NCBI GenBank assembly: GCA_036925085.1
Contig: JAUPFP010000051.1
Span: forward strand, 620,001 to 684,000
Origin: Brachycybe producta
Lineage: Eukaryota > Arthropoda > Diplopoda > Playtdesmida > Andrognathidae
Direction of reading: 5' to 3'
DNA length: 64,000 nt
Position numbers and translations under genes: made by a program. Under the pieces are notes generated by a model. The model was given only the letters and a program-made list of their open reading frames with translations. It did not search any database and was not told the DNA's origin. Of the stretch, positions 1 through 9,348 are shown in pieces. Each line of letters begins with the position of its first letter. Position 1 is the stretch's first letter.

Positions 1-1019
1 ATGGGTTTTTTAGGGGGCATTCATGTGAAACCCAGCTTATTTTTTTAGTTGATGACCTTCAGAAAATTTTAGACAAAGGCAGTCAGATAGATTTGGTTTT
101 TCTTGATCTCTGCAAGGCATTTGACACAGTTTCTCACTCAAAACTAATGACAAAAATTAGTGGGTATGGATTGGGTGAACAGGTGTATAAATGGGTGCAT
201 TCTTTTTTGAGTGATAGGAAACAAAGGGTTGTTGCAGGTGGGTCTGAATCTGACTGGATAGGGGTTACATCAGGGGTTCCTCAGGGTAGTGTGTTAGGTC
301 CGCTTCTGTTTCTTTTATATATCAATGACCTCAGCAGTGAAGTTAACAGCAATTGCCGGCTATTTGCAGATGATACAATAATTTATCGTGAGATTACCTC
401 TGACAATGATTGCCATATTATTATTGATAGTGACTTGAAAGCAATAGAGGCATGGTGTTCTAAATGGCAACTTCAACTTAATAAGGGAAAATGTTGTGTA
501 ATGAGGGTAGCTAGGGGAAGGAATCCGATAATATTTTTATATAGAATAGGGGCCATTCCACTTAATAACGTAGATTCTTATAAATATTTGGGGGTAACGA
601 TTACAGCTAAGCTTTCTTGGAAGCTGCATGTCGAACAGATTATTTCCAAGTCTATGCAGATGCTTAGGTTTAGTCAACGCATTCTAAGAAGGTGTCCCAG
701 GGAGGTAAAATGTATAGCATATCAATCATTAGTACGTCCCCATCTAGAATACAGCAGCTCCGTGTGGAATCCCCACACTGAAGACTTAGCTCACTCTATA
801 GAAATGGTCCAACGCAGGGCTGCTAGGTTTGTTTGTGGTAAATATGGATATGCCGACAGTGTAACTAAAATGCTTTCAGAGCTTGGTTGGGATAGTTTAC
901 TTGCAAGACATTCAGATTTTAGTCTTAATATCTTTAATCGAATGCTAGAAGGCTCTTGCCCTAAACCTACTTCAAGTAAACTTTGCAGGGCATTATATTT
1001 GGGTAGGGGTGACCACTAA
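1..1019 (+). CDS. LINE reverse transcriptase, 5' part outside window
   Basis: This is a non-LTR retrotransposon reverse transcriptase. The frame is already open at the left edge (from base 3) and stops at 1017-1019. The first in-frame ATG is at 93, but codons before it continue the RT domain, so 93 is not the true start. Visible RT motifs in order are the finger region GHSCETQL (near 18-42), motif A FLDLCKAFDTV (ends about 131), motif B SGVPQGSVLGPLLF, the catalytic box LFADDT, and the palm/thumb region with LQLNKGKC and YKYLGV. Both catalytic aspartates are present. The C-terminal part (PHLEYSSSVWNPH, VQRRAARFV) is typical of jockey/CR1-group LINEs; the exact clade is inferred. The natural C-terminal tail is lost by a frameshift near 1010-1020 and continues in another frame. 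The element as a whole is therefore probably dead, although the RT core is intact. Confidence 0.93.
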   Translation, partial: GFFRGHSCETQLIFLVDDLQKILDKGSQIDLVFLDLCKAFDTVSHSKLMTKISGYGLGEQVYKWVHSFLSDRKQRVVAGGSESDWIGVTSGVPQGSVLGPLLFLLYINDLSSEVNSNCRLFADDTIIYREITSDNDCHIIIDSDLKAIEAWCSKWQLQLNKGKCCVMRVARGRNPIIFLYRIGAIPLNNVDSYKYLGVTITAKLSWKLHVEQIISKSMQMLRFSQRILRRCPREVKCIAYQSLVRPHLEYSSSVWNPHTEDLAHSIEMVQRRAARFVCGKYGYADSVTKMLSELGWDSLLARHSDFSLNIFNRMLEGSCPKPTSSKLCRALYLGRGDH

Positions 1020-1346
1020 CAAAGTTGGAGAGATATTTGCACGAACAGATTCTTATTAGTGGTCATTTGTCCTCATATGTCATGGTCATTCGACAATGGA
1101 ACTTGCTTGCTGGGGATTTTGTGCAAGAAAAACGTATTTTATGGGAGTCATAATTTTGTTTTGTTTTGACAATGCATATATTTGCAGCATTAAAAAATAT
1201 TGAAATTGTTGTTGGGTTTATATCAATAGTGTTTTATATTTTCTGGTTTTGACAATACATTTTCTATGCTGCACTTGGACTCTTGTCCCTCTGCCATAGG
1301 CCTTTATAGCTGCTTGCAGAGTAATTTTTCAAATTCAAATTCAAAC
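1020..1346 (+). mobile_element. LINE 3' tail and junction with family A element
   Basis: After the RT stop, a different frame (about 1022-1135) still reads like the usual LINE C-terminal tail (SYVMVIRQWNLLAG), which indicates a small indel near 1015. The rest is an AT-rich 3' UTR. The element ends in a short tandem tail of the unit TTCAAA (1326-1345). The sequence that follows, CGTTGGATGAAT, is the reverse complement of the ORF3 region of family A and is uninterrupted in the second copy near 14270. The LINE therefore inserted into that element and ends here. Confidence 0.75.
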
Positions 1347-1794
1347 GTTGGATGAATGCGGCTGCACACCGGGCTAGACGAACTATCCCGGCATCTAGTC
1401 CCACCACATCCAAAATTGCAAACGTTTGCTGGACTGGGTTCACGACCATTACTACCGGAAAACCTCCACAACCAAACGCCACCACATGGCGCATGTTGTA
1501 CGGTGGTAGCGTTGCTACCCACGGCTCTGGAAGTGGCTCATCCAGACGGTAGTAGCCATGGTATTGGCAACCCTCCATTCCCGGCTGGTCCTGCCAAAGA
1601 CCCAGTCGGTTATTCAGATACACCTCTGCATCTGAATACGGGGGCAATGCACCAATACGCTGTCCCTCGGCCTCAAGCCTAGGGGAGGTTGACGTTTCTG
1701 GTCCTAGGGTATCAAATACCCCGCCGCCATGGACCGGAGAGAAGGGTGTACCCCCACTGGGGGTCACGTCTTGTGGGAACACTGACTCCTGCAA
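1346..1794 (-). pseudogene. family A ORF3 C-terminal domain, cut by LINE
   Basis: Minus-strand frame with nearly the same product as the first 150 residues of the internal frame at 13860-14591. Shared segments include GGGVFDTLGP, GALPPYSDAEVYLNNRLGLW, a DEPLPEPW motif and VVMVVNPVQQTFAILDVVG. Conservation between two distant copies shows that this is the real frame. After about 150 residues the reading runs into LINE sequence (residues NLNLKNYS and onward, down to 1264), so the natural C-terminus is missing. The domain is mixed alpha/beta in appearance, without transmembrane segments or zinc fingers. I do not recognise the family. A very distant resemblance to papain-like or Ulp1-like folds (hydrophobic strand followed by an aspartate) is only a guess. 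Confidence 0.7.
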
Positions 1795-3532
1795 CCGAGG
1801 TTTCTTCGCCCTTAGGTGAGGGCAAAGTCACACGGTGCAGGTTTCCCACTGCTCGAACCCGCAAGCTCGAGACCGCATCCACCTTCGGGGAGGATGGAGG
1901 CGTGCTGACCAAAACGTCACGCATCGACCTACCATCCATCCACGCCGCCTCAACGGGACGGGTATGGATCGGTTGACTCCTGGCCGGCGTGCTTGCCTGG
2001 GCCAAGACGCCTCCAGTTTCGGCTCCCTGTCGCCTACTACTGGAGGGTGTCGAACTCCACTTCCTCTCACGCTTGGACTTTTTACGGTCCTTTTTCTTTT
2101 TCCTGTGAGAGGAAGGTTGACCATGCGTCGTGTCAGACTTAATTGACCCCAACGACTTACTGGACCGATCAGGCTTAGGCGGGTGGTTAGCCCCCTTTGC
2201 CTTCTCGGACTCCTTCTTCGAAGGTTTTCCGGCCGGAGCCATACTCTTCTTCGCAGAAGTGCCCTTAGCCGAAGCGACAGCCGAGGATGATTGTCCGGAA
2301 ACAAATCTCCCTCGACCATCCCGAAGGAGAGGCTTCTCTTTCGGTGCAAGAGTCGGCTGACTCTTGCCACCAGTAGCTTTGGCTTACACAACTTTGGCTG
2401 GTGCCCTGGAAGCCTGCATCGCCTCCTTCTCAGCGATTCGCTTCTGGCCAGCGATGGTCGTGGCACTCGCAATAGGCGGGACAGAGACAGGAGGTTTCCC
2501 TGTTTTGAGCAGACTTCAGGCGGGCTTTCCCTGCAGTGGAGGGAACTCCGCAGCCCAGCGCTCAAACTCCTGCCGCTCACCTGCACCGACCGCACGAGCG
2601 ATCTGTCGGTGCAAGCTCGCTGCTTGAGCCTGAAGCCGTTTGAGCTTGTCCTCCAAGCTCTCGGGCTTCCGAGGTTCGAAAGCCTTTTCTCGACCGGAGG
2701 ATCTGGCCTTCTTGCCTTGCGAGCTTTCAGCCACTGGTGGGGTGTGAGGGCGGGACCTTTTTTGTCCCTTGCCAAAAACCACCACTACTCACAGATTTCC
2801 CCGTTTTACCGGGGGCGGGTACTGGAGGCTGGGTAGCCTTCTTCTCCGCTCGCCGGTCCCTCTTCGGGTTGTCCGACTGCCAGCCGGAGTAGCCAGCTAC
2901 TGCCTCGGGTGGACCCGATCCAGCAGCCGGCTTCTCTGGCCAAGCAGCCCCTGGACAACCGTCAGGGCGGGCGAGAGTCTCTGCTTCAACGCCTCCTCCT
3001 TAGCTCTAAGCATCATCTCTCTCTCTGCGAGAGCCTTGGCTCTGGCAGTGATTCGTGTGGCTCCGGACTTTATCTTGTGCTTCCTTGTGCCGTCATTCGC
3101 CTGCACGGTCAGAATCTCCCCGATGAAGTATCGACGGTCCCCGACCAGGAAGCCACCTTCCTGGACCATGTCCCGTCTAGCTTCATCTAACCGATCCAAG
3201 CGGCCTTCTTCTTCGGCCAAGGACACAGCCACGGCCTCCAAAGACATTGGATCGGCGGAAAGAACTCCGGGGGATCCCGTCCCAGACGGTTTACCCTCGG
3301 ATGCCGAACTACTCCCGTCAGACTCCGAAGAGCCCTCTGGAGAGGAGTTATGACTCCGCCACTGCTTTGAGGCGTCAACTACCGAATCAACGGTGGTTTC
3401 GACCTCCATCTCCGTGTCAATGACTAAGGATGCTCCCAAGGAGACGTCCTCACTGTCCTCGACCACCCTAGACCAATCTAGGAGGTCTTGAACAGTCGGA
3501 GACCCGGATTCTGGGGTACTAGCGGTTACCAC
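1712..3532 (-). pseudogene. family A ORF3 N-terminal region, Lys/Ser-rich, with in-frame stops
   Basis: Three open stretches (3532-2897, 2785-2516 and 2242-1712) lie in the same minus-strand frame and are separated by in-frame stops, the first a TAG at 2899-2897. They look like one former protein of about 600 residues. The N-terminal third is acidic and Ser-rich (SSPEGSSESDGSSSASEG) and is followed by a probable alpha-helical or coiled segment (about 3130-2900). Next comes a basic segment with a short heptad-like helix (KLKRLQAQAASLHRQIARAV, about 2660-2600), then a Lys-rich tract (HRKKKKDRKKSKRERKW, about 2120-2070). It overlaps the ORF3 C-terminal frame by about 80 bases, so a frameshift near 1750-1790 separates the two. 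Charged linker composition is common in retroelement gag or accessory proteins. The function is unknown. Confidence 0.55.
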
Positions 3533-3889
3533 ACCGGTAGCCGCTTTCTCACCATCAACACCCCTTCTGCAGTCTCTCCAACCGGAGAAACTACCGCCGC
3601 CACCGACTGAACGGTGGTAGCAGCCATATCCCTGGTGGGAGTCCGCAGGTATCTGTCCCAGAAGGCTCCGACACCGGTCGGAGTCGACTGGGCAGACTCC
3701 GGACCTTTCACGGCCTCTGCCGCCGGGGAATCAACTGATTCCACAGTAGCGTCAGCCGTTTCCGGTCCGCTAGATGATGGGGAGCCCTCCGATCCCGACT
3801 CCAACAGCCTTGCATTCCCAGGATGCAGCGGGCTAAGGGAGGGGGACCGTCGGACACTCCCTTCCCCTTCCTCCTTCTTCTCCGTGGTG

Positions 3890-4240
3890 AACCTATTAAA
3901 AGGGGAAAAAACCTTCAAAAACAAGTTTTCACGGTGGAAAAGTGAATTCCACGGGCTTTCACCGTGAGAATCCTCGTTTTCACCGTCCAAAGTCGGTAAT
4001 TCATGGTCAAAACCGGGTTTTACCACCTTCGTACGGTGAAAACCACTTTTCCCCCTTTCGGAACCGGTAGAAAGAGTATTCCACGGGATTTCACCGTGTG
4101 AATCGCGGTTTTCACCGTCCAAAGTCGGTGAACCACAGTAAAAACCATGGCTAACCACCTTCCGACGGTGAAAACACCCTTTCACCGAGTTCCGATGGTT
4201 GGAAAGGGCATTGCACGGACTTCTACCTTGCAAAATGCCG
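3890..4240 (-). repeat. 132-bp in-frame tandem repeat rich in ACGGTGAAA
   Basis: Two units of 132 bp (starts near 3947 and 4079) are about 85-90% alike, with a weaker third unit toward 4210. The motif ACGGTGAAA or its complement TTTCACCGT occurs many times. Because the period is a multiple of three, the minus-strand frame 4494-3526 reads a repeated peptide (TLDGENxDSHGExPWN). Similar ACGGT-type words fill the family B region at 59280-59620. The repeat could be coding or could be a set of binding or packaging sites in the retroelement RNA. Confidence 0.7.
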
Positions 4241-4243
4241 TTA

Positions 4244-5033
4244 TTACCGACCCATCTGGTTACACCCGAAACAAGGGCGTAGTTGCCGGAGTGAATCTCC
4301 TGTACGGTCCGTACTTCGAGGTGTTGCCGCCGGCTGACCTCCACCAGAGCTTGCCATCTTCCTCTTCTTGCCTCCGGTCTTGGCTCCTGCTTTGTCCGAC
4401 CTGGACGGTGCAGTAGCTTTCGCACCCGTTTGGCTTGAAGATGAAGCCTTGGCAGAGCTCCCAGAGCTAGCCGTGGTTCCAGAGGACAGAGCACTAGCCC
4501 TGTCCTGGGGAACCCCTCTAGTACGGTTAGGTAATTTACCTACAAGAAGCAAATCGGCTTCAACCAGCCGTGCCTTTCTGGCATATGCCTCCACCGTACC
4601 GGCCTTACAACCGATCAATTGATCAGTGATGGTCGTCAGGAGTTTCCGTTTGAAGCGAATGAGCCTACTGCTCTCGTCTTCGCCCGGAGACACTCGGTCG
4701 GACAGTTCCAAGAACCGCCAGTAGAATGCCTGCACAGACTTGGTAGCCCCGTTTCATCGATTTGAATTCGCCAAAACAGGCGAGCCTGGTTACTTGTGCT
4801 GAAGCGGCTACGCATAGCGTCCTTCAGCTCAGTCCAGGTCAGGTCCGGAAGAGTTTCCACCAAAGTGGCGTAATATTTTTCCGCCGGACCGTCCAGCAGA
4901 AACGTGAAGAAACTGCATCGGGACTCGTCCGTCGGGCTTTCGCTTCGAATTTGCGGAGAAAAGGCGTCAAGTCCTCTCTGCCATCGTAACGAGCAAATGA
5001 GTGGACCGGGTTAAAGAACCCTAACGCCTGCAC
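4244..5033 (-). pseudogene. gag: Ty3/gypsy-type gag, frameshifted (family A)
   Basis: The capsid domain is spread over three minus-strand frames: 5033-4839, about 4922-4636 and 4735-4244. Diagnostic words are LTPFLRKFEAKARR, LLDGPAEKYYATL, LTWTELKDAMRSRF, FYWRFLELSDRV and the helix RKARLVEADLLLVGK, as in retrotransposon gag proteins. A Ser/Lys-rich linker follows. The frame ends in CFGCNQMGR, the first half of a CCHC zinc knuckle, where the expected histidine is Arg and a stop follows. Frameshifts lie near 4923 and 4740, and an in-frame TAA sits just upstream at 5042-5040. The protein would form the retroelement capsid; this copy cannot do so. Confidence 0.85.
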
Positions 5034-5090
5034 CTCCGTTTATGACAAGTCGTCCGATTCTGAAGTCAACTCTGAAAACTCCGATGGTTG

Positions 5091-6540
5091 AAGTTTTTGT
5101 GTTCATTTTCATATATATCTTGTATTCGCTATTATCTATTAATGTTTCTTTGTTTCTACCATTTGTGTAATTTTTGTGTCCATTGTCAATGTCTTAAATT
5201 GTCAAGTGTCAATTCTTTGCTCAACATTTTTGGAATCCGTTTAAGTTTATTCAATCATTTTTTGAATAAATAGAATTTTTTTAATCTTTACTTTTGTAAA
5301 TTTATTTCAAACTCTTGTCTGTTTATACTACAACCATTAGCCACATTATATGAGAAATAATCATATATGCCATTAGTATATAAAGTTAATTTAAACTAAA
5401 GCAAATGTCTTGTTTTATTTCATGGGTCCAATTAATTTTACGTTTCATGAGTTATATATTATGCAATATTTAAATATTTAATATATAAAATTTGCAATCA
5501 AGCGAGGTTAAAGACGACGGTCTATTGTTAACCGCCTGAAACTTATCACCTGTTTTAAAAATTGGACTGACTTTATCTAATGGTTGTTTTGGGCATTTTT
5601 TATTAGGTGCCATCTTTGACCATTACTATTGGGGACCTGCAAATGAAAGAAAATAATGGCCACATCCTCCTGTGCATATTACAGGAAAAGGGAAAGGTAA
5701 GTCCTCATAAAGCATTTTGTATTTTCGTATAGGCAACCTTATCATTCGCAGCAACATGTTTGCCACCAAGTTGTTTTTAGTGTAAGGTGAATCGAGTTTT
5801 ATGCAGTCTGGCATTGTCATGATGGACCCCTGACTTTTAGAAATGGAGTAACAGTAGGCCTACTCCTCGAGAGTCCGAAAACACTAAGCATAAACTTTCT
5901 TTGCTGAAACACTAAGCATAAACTTTCTTTGCTTTCCCTGATTTTTATGTTCGAAGGCGCAAATGTGGCTGTGACAACAGACGACATGCTTTTATGCTAG
6001 GGCTTTCAATAACCCTAATAAATCGACCGTATAAGTATCGATATTTGTGTGATTTCACTTTTTAGTAACTATTTGTTAGTTATTTACTGACTTCCCCTAG
6101 TAAAAGCTAGTAAAGCGAGTTCATGTAACCATTATTGGCCAGTCAATGAATGCTCAAAAAGGGGGTGTAGAGGACATGGCCGGGAACAGACTTTTTGACT
6201 TCAGGGCTGTGTTTGGAGTAGTTAGGAGGTAAACATTCTAAAAGTCCCCGGACCTACGAGGTGAGTGGGGTGCAGGGGGGCACGTAGAAGGTCACTTTTT
6301 TTGGTTTTTCGCTTATATCTAGAAAACAGTGCATCGTAGCGAAAAGGTTACTGTGGATCCTTTATGCCATTATATGTACTGTACTTGCCATTAAGTGATT
6401 GTATTGTTAATAAATGCAATTTTAATAATGGTTTATTATACAATTACCTTAGGTTTCACTGTGTAAATATAGGGTGTTTCGGAAATATTTTCTTTTTTAA
6501 CAACTAAAAATAAAACATCAAAATTTGTCAAATCAAAGTT
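5091..6540. other. AT-rich spacer, no gene seen
   Basis: About 1.45 kb without a convincing reading frame, LTR or RNA gene. It contains one small exact duplication (separate entry) and a run of GT/AT-rich sequence leading into the R1 repeat. The minus-strand frame at 5820-5626 (64 codons) has no recognisable feature and is probably chance. Confidence 0.6.
5879..5934. repeat. 28-bp tandem duplication
   Basis: Two adjacent copies of a 28-base unit beginning AAACACTAAGCATAAAC differ at only the last base. It is a simple local duplication with no coding or regulatory meaning visible. Confidence 0.9.
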
Positions 6541-6831
6541 TAATCATTATTATATATATATATATAATAAGCCAGGTCAGTGTGTATGTATGTGTGTAAC
6601 ATCGGAATTTATATAAATTTATGTAACGACCCGACTGGTCCGTCACAATACCTCGGGCAAACTTCGTACCGTCCGAAAGAACTTAACAAAACTTACCCGG
6701 CCACCAGACTCCAAAACGGGGACGGGGTCGTACCCGTAGCCGCCTCTACACGGTGACGTGGGTCCACGTCGGCTCTCCTGGAGTCCCCTCGCCGGACACG
6801 ACGGTCGATCCGCCGCCACAACGAGAATATT

Positions 6832-6853
6832 GCGGTGGAAAGGATTCCACCGC
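6832..6853 (-). promoter_or_regulatory. LTR stem-loop 2 (variant with compensatory change)
   Basis: GCGGTGGAA / TTCCACCGC, 9 bp with a 4-base loop. Other A-LTRs have GCGGTAGAAC / GTTCTACCGC at the same place. The A-T pair of the others is a G-C pair here on both arms, which is a true covariation. Confidence 0.75.
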
Positions 6854-7045
6854 GAGCCGACAGAAGCACCGGCCGACAATAGGCCGGAAAGAGACGGTGA
6901 ATTCTCGTAGAAATCCCACCCTCCCCGCGGTACTCCCCAATAAAGCACACAACACCGGAAGTAGTAAAATAATAAAAGGTTGTTTATTAACACTTACTCA
7001 GTGAATATGAAATAAAAGCAGTGGTTTACTTAATATACCACACAA

Positions 7046-7072
7046 CTTGGCTGGTGCAATCCACCAGCCAAG
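7046..7072 (-). promoter_or_regulatory. LTR stem-loop 1 (11-bp stem)
   Basis: Perfect 11-bp inverted repeat CTTGGCTGGTG / CACCAGCCAAG with a 5-base loop. The same stem occurs in every A-LTR here, but with different compensating base pairs next to the loop. It lies just upstream of the poly(A) signal region on the LTR sense strand, probably in R or U3/R. A structural role in the RNA is inferred. Confidence 0.75.
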
Positions 7073-7725
7073 CCCCCATGGAAAACCACAAAAAGCAAAT
7101 CCAAGAAAAAACAAAGAACAATGGAGGCCACCCTGGCCTCCAGCATGAAGATGATGTTCCCCAGTCACTGGCCTACAACACACTGCCCAGATTCAATGGC
7201 TGACCAAGCCACAGAAACCTCCAGGCAACTCCACCTGGAGGGGACAGTGGTCACTTCTGACCTCTCACCCATTGACTCCAATGGTGAGAGGTCTGCTGGC
7301 ACCAAAATGGCGTCCAACCCAACAGCCTACTATATGCTGTCAGGCAGATCACCATAGGGAGTTCGTCTGCTCAATCAAAAATTTGATTGAGCAGACCAGG
7401 TTGCCACATTTAAATAAATGAAATACTTTTTTTTCTCAAGGTCAACTATATGTTGCACACTCCCCAACCAAGGACCCCATTGTAATAAATAGGAGAGGGG
7501 AAAAGGTTGGAAAGTGTAGAAGGGGGAGAGAGAGAAACGTGGAGGGGGAAAAGTGGGAGGGGTGACTGAAACTGAAATAAAAGGAGTAAAACAGGAACAA
7601 ACGACGCACATGTAAAAAGGGGAGGGGATAATAGTAGCAAAATTAAACTACAGTTTATCACAGGCAATTGTGCCCAGCAATTATGTCAACATTATGTTGC
7701 GCTCTCTCGATCCATACCATAAAAA

Positions 7726-7868
7726 CAATTAACCCTAATGGAACATTTTCCCTAAAACCATTTACCCAAATGGAACATTTTCTCTAAAATCATTTACCCT
7801 AATAGAACATTTGCCCTAAAACCACTTGCCCTAAAACTATTTGCTCTCAAGGAACACTTGCCCTAAAC
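7726..7868. repeat. degenerate ~33-bp tandem repeat
   Basis: About four imperfect units of the type CCCTAATGGAACATTTTC followed by CCTAAAACCATTTA. Similarity falls from left to right. No coding sense is seen. Confidence 0.7.
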
Positions 7869-7985
7869 TCAACTTTTGTACTATGTTGGTTATTCCATAT
7901 CACATAATGGGCACGTGGATGCACCTTTGATTAATAACTATTCATTCTTGTAATGTTCATGTTTCAATGCAAGAGTGAATAATAG
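7869..7985 (+). mobile_element. LTR-C fragment
   Basis: The words TCAACTTTTGTACTATGT, ATATCACATAATGGGC, GCACCTTTGATTAATAACT and GAATAATAGTGTTTACAATATG match the middle of LTR-C as seen at 53850-53990 and 62190-62330. Only the central part remains. The gag piece that follows is in the opposite orientation, so the two were joined by rearrangement. Confidence 0.7.
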
Positions 7986-8208
7986 TGTTTACAATATGTG
8001 AGCATTTGGCGACTCCTTGGACCATTTTGAGCAACTCATTATGCTCTTTTCTGTAGCTCGTTTCTTTTCTGGATCGCGTGGTGACCACACGGAGAACATT
8101 TGAGTCACAGAAGTAGTCGGATGGTGATGAATTGTAGTCATTCTTCTGTATAGGGGTGTAATCTATCAGAAGGATGGTTACCATCCGCTTCTGGTCGTCA
8201 TTGTTCAT
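7957..8208 (-). pseudogene. gag: family C gag N-terminus, fragment
   Basis: Minus-strand frame beginning with the same N-terminus as the gag fragments at 11754, 54094 and 62430: MNN..QK.MV..LLIDYTP followed by an SPSDYFC-like segment and a TTRSR..TSYRKE segment, 60-65 residues in total. Conservation over four copies shows a genuine start codon. The frame then leaves gag and runs into LTR-C sequence. The product was probably the N-terminal part of the C-family capsid polyprotein; no known domain is visible in so short a piece. Confidence 0.7.
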
Positions 8209-8245
8209 CTTCCTTTTCGTTGGAAGATCTATTCATTCTTGCATT

Positions 8246-9015
8246 TGTAACTTCCCGACTGGACCGTCACAATACCCACCTGGTAAAAATGCAAAACTTA
8301 CCAAGCTCCGACGCGGGGATGGGACCGCACCCGTAGCCGCCTCTGCACGGTGAACCTCTTGGGTGGTGTCGACGCGGTGCTCCCTCGATGGACACGGACG
8401 AAAAACCATGCCACCACGCCGAGAATATCGCGGTAGAACCGGGGTTCTACCGCGAGCCGACACGGTTTACCGGCCAATAAAAGACGGTGATGTACGGTGA
8501 TGGTTCCCCACAACCGGAAACCCAGCCTCCCGCGGTAAAACCCCAAATAAACGACACGGACACAAAGTAAGATGAAATAGATGAAATGTGTTTATTTACA
8601 CTTACGATGTAAAGCTGTTGCAGTGCAAGTATTACACATTTGGCTGGTCAATTCCGACCAGCCAAACTCCATATAACAAACAATGGCCTCCAGGTCAAAG
8701 GCAAACAAAAGAAGATGCAATACCTGGACAATGGAGGTCCACTTGACCTCCACCCACAGGTCTAGTCAGGTCTCTTGTCCACAACACACTGCCCAGATCC
8801 TATGGCTGACCAGGCCACAGGAAACCTCCAGGCAACTCCACCTGGAGGGGACAGAGGTTACTTCTGACCTCTCACCCATTAACTTAATGGTGAGAGGTCT
8901 GCTGGCACCAAAATGGCATCTCTCCCAACAGCCTACTGTAGCTGTCAGGCAGACCACCATAGGGAATTCGTCTGCTCAATCAAAAATTTGAAATTGAGCA
9001 GACCAGGTTGTCACA
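8246..9015 (-). mobile_element. solo LTR, family A, TSD CATT
   Basis: 770-base LTR, TGTGACAACC to GTTACA on the minus strand, flanked by CATT at 8242-8245 and 9016-9019. It carries stem-loop 1 (TTTGGCTGGTC / GACCAGCCAAA, 8639-8666) and stem-loop 2 (8429-8454). It inserted in a rearranged family C leader. Small open frames inside it are not genes. Confidence 0.92.
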
Positions 9016-9348
9016 CATTGAAACAAACGTTACAAGAATGAATGTTCATTATTAAAGGTCCTTGGAGTCCTTGGAGTCCCTTGGAATTCTTGAATTTCCA
9101 CGGAGCTGACTCGGTTTCTGGGTATTGAATGCCATTTTTCATCTGTTTGTTATGGTTGTCATACAGCCTGGTCCCCAAACGCAGTATACGAAAGCTATAC
9201 CCATTAGGAATCTGATTCGAGTGGTGAAATGTGAGCAGTGGTTTTGTGAATGTTTGTGGTCACACATTGTGAATTGTTTATAGTAGGGTTGCATCAGTGA
9301 GTGACCGATGTGGTGATATAAACAACAATTTTGAGGTGTTAGATGGGT
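9016..9348. other. 3' non-coding part of gypsy pol remnant
   Basis: No coding sequence. Contains GTCCTTGGA repeats near 9058-9092. On the minus strand it follows the integrase C-terminus and is presumably the 3' untranslated or U3-proximal part of that element. Confidence 0.4.

Larger units (their letters stand above)
1346..5090 (-). mobile_element. LTR retrotransposon family A, internal region (truncated both sides)
   Basis: On the minus strand this block holds a gag gene (5033 to 4244), a repeat-rich spacer (about 4240 to 3890), a long Lys/Ser-rich frame (3532 to 1712) and the N-terminal part of an ORF3 domain (1794 to 1346). It matches the internal part of the LTR-flanked copy at 13860-14668, which assigns it to the family whose LTR is described at 14669-15456. 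The 3' end is cut by the LINE at 1346. The 5' end stops near 5090, where AT-rich sequence without LTR begins. No reverse transcriptase, RNase H or integrase motif is found between gag and ORF3, so the copy either lost pol or belongs to a non-autonomous gag-plus-ORF3 lineage. Confidence 0.8.
6622..7408 (-). mobile_element. solo LTR, family A, TSD TTTA
   Basis: 787-base LTR starting TGTGGCAACC and ending GTTACA on the minus strand. It is flanked by identical 4-bp duplications TTTA at 6618-6621 and 7409-7412, the size made by many Ty3/gypsy integrases. No internal element sequence remains, so it is a recombination product (solo LTR). Inside are the two conserved stem-loops (7046-7072 and 6832-6853) and an AATAAA-type polyadenylation signal downstream of the first stem on the sense strand. 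Confidence 0.92.
6541..7690 (-). repeat. R1 repeat copy, split by a solo A-LTR
   Basis: Read on the minus strand, this matches the R1 family seen at 35023-35640 and 54352-56070. Order on that strand: the words CAATTGTGCCCAGC (7680), CTCTCCTATTTATT, GTGCAACATATAGTTGACC, AATTTATATAAATTCCGATG, GACCTGGCTTA and a final (TA)n run (6551-6567). A solo LTR of family A sits inside the AAATTTATATAAATT word. The 787-base insertion with a TTTA target duplication accounts for the split. R1 has no coding capacity. Confidence 0.75.

Noticed and set aside
1835-3353. Plus-strand open frames opposite the family A region
   Set aside because: They are opposite-strand readings of GC-rich coding sequence. The minus-strand frames are conserved in the second copy, the plus-strand ones are not supported.
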